DNA from: Planctomycetota bacterium
GTDB taxonomy: Bacteria; Planctomycetota; Phycisphaerae; Sedimentisphaerales; Anaerohalosphaeraceae
Assembly: GCA_021160785.1 (NCBI GenBank)
Contig: JAGHBX010000387.1
Coordinates: forward strand, 1 to 7,639
Reading direction: 5' to 3'
DNA: 7,639 bases
Below, in pieces: positions 7,015-7,639 of the stretch. Numbering within the stretch: position 1 is the stretch's first letter; each line of letters opens with the position of its first letter. The position numbers and the translations under genes were made by a program. The notes beneath the pieces are model-generated. The model had not been told where the DNA came from. It made no database searches and saw nothing but the letters and a program-made list of their open reading frames with translations.

Positions 7015-7044
7015 AGTATACCCCCCCCGTCGCCCCGTCTGCAA
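7015..7044 (-). promoter_or_regulatory. Distal promoter candidate of the R-M gene with a G8 tract in the spacer
   Basis: Read on the minus strand: -35 TTGCAG (7044-7039, three of six consensus bases), an 18-base spacer that ends in eight consecutive G (7028-7021), then -10 TATACT (7020-7015, five of six). The predicted start near 7008 gives a leader of about 95 bases to the GTG at 6913. The tract could change spacer length by slippage. The weak -35 makes the promoter uncertain. Confidence 0.35.
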
Positions 7045-7140
7045 CCACTTTCCAAAAAAACCCGCACCAAAATATTAAGATAAAACGCCCGCACCATGCC
7101 TTGCGCTAAATACTAAACCCTAACAACTAAATCCTCATTC

Positions 7141-7169
7141 CGGCCGAAAAAGCTTGCAAAACGGCCGAA
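7141..7169 (+). promoter_or_regulatory. Direct repeats bracketing a -35 element, possible operator
   Basis: CGGCCGAA occurs at 7141-7148 and again at 7162-7169. The copies are 21 bases apart, about two helical turns, and each contains the palindrome CGGCCG. They flank the -35 of the promoter at 7154-7181, and the second copy lies in its spacer. This geometry suits binding of a dimeric regulator, but no regulator gene is visible in the window. Confidence 0.35.
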
Positions 7170-7181
7170 TTATGGTATAAT
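7154..7181 (+). promoter_or_regulatory. Outward promoter with extended -10, reading into the repeat region
   Basis: The -10 TATAAT (7176-7181) is a perfect consensus match and is preceded by TGG (7173-7175), giving the extended -10 form TGnTATAAT. The -35 TTGCAA (7154-7159) matches four of six at 16-base spacing. The predicted start near 7188 coincides with the first 27-bp hairpin repeat, so the transcript would begin with that hairpin and reach the Shine-Dalgarno and ATG at 7273-7286. Confidence 0.6.
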
Positions 7182-7188
7182 GCCCCAC

Positions 7189-7215
7189 CAGATAGAACGC
7201 ATGCCGAAGGCGTGC
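7189..7215 (+). repeat. 27-bp hairpin repeat, copy 1
   Basis: It begins CAGATAGAACGCATGCC and ends GGCGTGC. The 3' part folds as GCATGCC, loop GAA, GGCGTGC: a 7-bp stem with one G-T pair. It matches copy 2 at 7306-7332 in 22 of 27 positions. It sits at the predicted 5' end of the transcript from 7154-7181. REP-like element. Confidence 0.6.
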
Positions 7216-7229
7216 ATCCAGCAGTTAAC

Positions 7230-7246
7230 CCCCACTTTTAGTGGGG
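7230..7246 (+). other. Strong hairpin in the leader
   Basis: CCCCACT, loop TTT, AGTGGGG forms a perfect 7-bp stem ending 26 bases before the AGGAGG Shine-Dalgarno. No T-run follows (next bases AACGGGG), so it is not a standard terminator. A leader regulatory structure or a small palindromic repeat is more likely. Confidence 0.55.
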
Positions 7247-7283
7247 AACGGGGCAGGAACAGCAACCTACTCAGGAGGAAAAA

Positions 7284-7639
7284 ATGAACCACCCACCACT
7301 CGTTTCAGATAGAACGCACGCTACCGGCGTGCCGCCATCTCCTGAATTCTGCATTCTGACTTCTGAATTCTCCCCAATTATGCAAAACGAACCCAATCTA
7401 CGCCGCAGCGGACCTGTGGAATACGAAAAATGCGAAACGAACCCAATCTGTCGGGGCGTATTTTGCGAAACGAACCCAATTCCCAAATACCAGGTGTCCA
7501 ACCACCCCCTGTTTTTGCAAAACGAACCCAATTTCAGCCGCGGCGGACCTGTGGAAGACCCAAATATGCGAAATGAACCCAATTCCAGCATACCAGGTGT
7601 TCCCCCCACCCCACATTTGACGCTCACGCCAAAAGTTTG
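7284..7639 (+). CDS. Repeat-derived open reading frame, 3'-partial, doubtful protein
   Basis: ATG 7284 is preceded by AGGAGG (7273-7278) at 5 bases, a very good ribosome site. It lies under an extended -10 promoter about 95 bases upstream. The frame stays open for 118 codons to the right edge. The translation begins MNHPPLVSDRTHATG and then carries QNEPNL, CETNPI, CETNPI, QNEPNF and RNEPNS, which are the 17-bp DNA repeat read in two phases. There is no signal peptide, membrane segment or recognisable domain, and the composition is rich in Pro and Asn. Against a real protein: the repeat unit has no stop codon in any of six frames, long frames also exist on the opposite strand, and the repeat is conserved as DNA rather than peptide. 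For: the translation signals are unusually complete. I recall similar peptides annotated as hypothetical proteins in Planctomycetota, without having checked. It may be a short real coding start overrun by repeats, or a non-coding transcript. Confidence 0.3.
   Translation, partial: MNHPPLVSDRTHATGVPPSPEFCILTSEFSPIMQNEPNLRRSGPVEYEKCETNPICRGVFCETNPIPKYQVSNHPLFLQNEPNFSRGGPVEDPNMRNEPNSSIPGVPPTPHLTLTPKV
7306..7332 (+). repeat. 27-bp hairpin repeat, copy 2
   Basis: It begins CAGATAGAACGCACGCT and ends GGCGTGC, 117 bases after copy 1. It folds as GCACGCT, loop ACC, GGCGTGC: a 7-bp stem with one G-T pair at a different position from copy 1. Substitutions in the arms keep pairing, and the loop has diverged completely. 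It lies inside the open frame at 7284-7639. Confidence 0.6.
7342..7371 (+). repeat. Degenerate CTGAATTCT simple repeat
   Basis: CTGAATTCT occurs at 7342-7350 and 7363-7371, 21 bases apart, with related GCATTCTGACTT between them. The core GAATTC is palindromic. On the minus strand it reads NSEVRMQNS, a peptide I recall from repeat-derived hypothetical proteins in environmental bacterial genomes; this is memory only. Confidence 0.45.
7381..7583 (+). repeat. Array of five 17-bp repeats with partly repeated spacers
   Basis: TGCRAAACGAACCCAAT occurs at 7381-7397, 7431-7447, 7464-7480, 7516-7532 and 7567-7583 (the last with one C-to-T change). Start-to-start distances are 50, 33, 52 and 51. Two spacer types recur. 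Type A contains GCCGCRGCGGACCTGTGGAA (7402-7421 and 7537-7556). Type B contains ATACCAGGTGT (7487-7497 and 7590-7600). The order is A, short spacer, B, A, B. The array may continue past the right edge, since only 56 bases remain. It is not CRISPR: repeats are short, spacers are not unique, and no cas gene is visible. It is probably a dispersed or tandem intergenic repeat family of the host. Confidence 0.85.

Noticed and set aside
7381..7583. CRISPR array
   Set aside because: Repeats are only 17 bp, spacing is irregular, spacers share sequence with each other, and no cas gene is present.
7271..7627. Two minus-strand frames (7271-7627 and 7398-7616) with IGFVS, LGSFC and WVRFA peptides
   Set aside because: These are the 17-bp repeat read on the other strand in different phases. 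The unit has no stop in any frame, so openness is not evidence of coding.

Overview
The window looks like chromosomal DNA of a Planctomycetota bacterium, most likely Phycisphaerae or Sedimentisphaerales-like. This is inferred from style, not from a marker gene. The first gene ends in a dockerin-like Asp-rich segment followed by a LamG/concanavalin-A-like domain, an arrangement typical of large secreted proteins in that phylum. The right end is filled with short dispersed repeats whose translations resemble 'hypothetical proteins' I recall from planctomycete genomes.

Layout: (1) 1-845, + strand: C-terminal 280 residues of a secreted protein whose start lies left of the window. (2) 846-1129: non-coding, with small hairpins and a near-consensus sigma-70 promoter (TTGACA-N17-TAAAAT) for the next gene. 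(3) 1130-3496, +: a 788-residue protein with an N-terminal GT-B (GT4-like) glycosyltransferase and a C-terminal, probably alpha/alpha-barrel, domain. (4) 3539-4306, +: exodeoxyribonuclease III, about 40 bp behind the glycosyltransferase and possibly co-transcribed. (5) 4307-4417: convergent intergenic space with a short hairpin repeat. (6) 4418-6913, - strand: an 831-residue single-chain restriction-modification enzyme, in which an M.PstI/M.BsuBI-like gamma-type N6-adenine methyltransferase is joined to a BsuBI/PstI-type endonuclease. It is visibly more AT-rich than its left neighbours, consistent with horizontal acquisition. (7) 6914-7283: no recognised gene, but dense in signals. Two weak promoter candidates serve the R-M gene, one with an 8-bp homopolymeric G tract (read on the - strand) inside its -35/-10 spacer. 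A stronger outward (+) promoter with extended -10 is followed by a leader with two hairpins and a good Shine-Dalgarno. (8) 7284-7639: an open frame running off the right edge, made largely of repeats. It includes five copies of the 17-bp TGCRAAACGAACCCAAT with spacers that are themselves partly repeated.

Functionally the window holds a secreted surface protein end, a glycan-synthesis enzyme with a DNA-repair nuclease, and a self-contained R-M defence gene next to a repeat-rich region. The parts most worth a second look are the fused R-M polypeptide with its possibly phase-variable promoter, and the promoter-leader-repeat unit at the right end. The 17-bp repeat is conserved as DNA rather than as protein, because it appears in two reading phases of the same frame.
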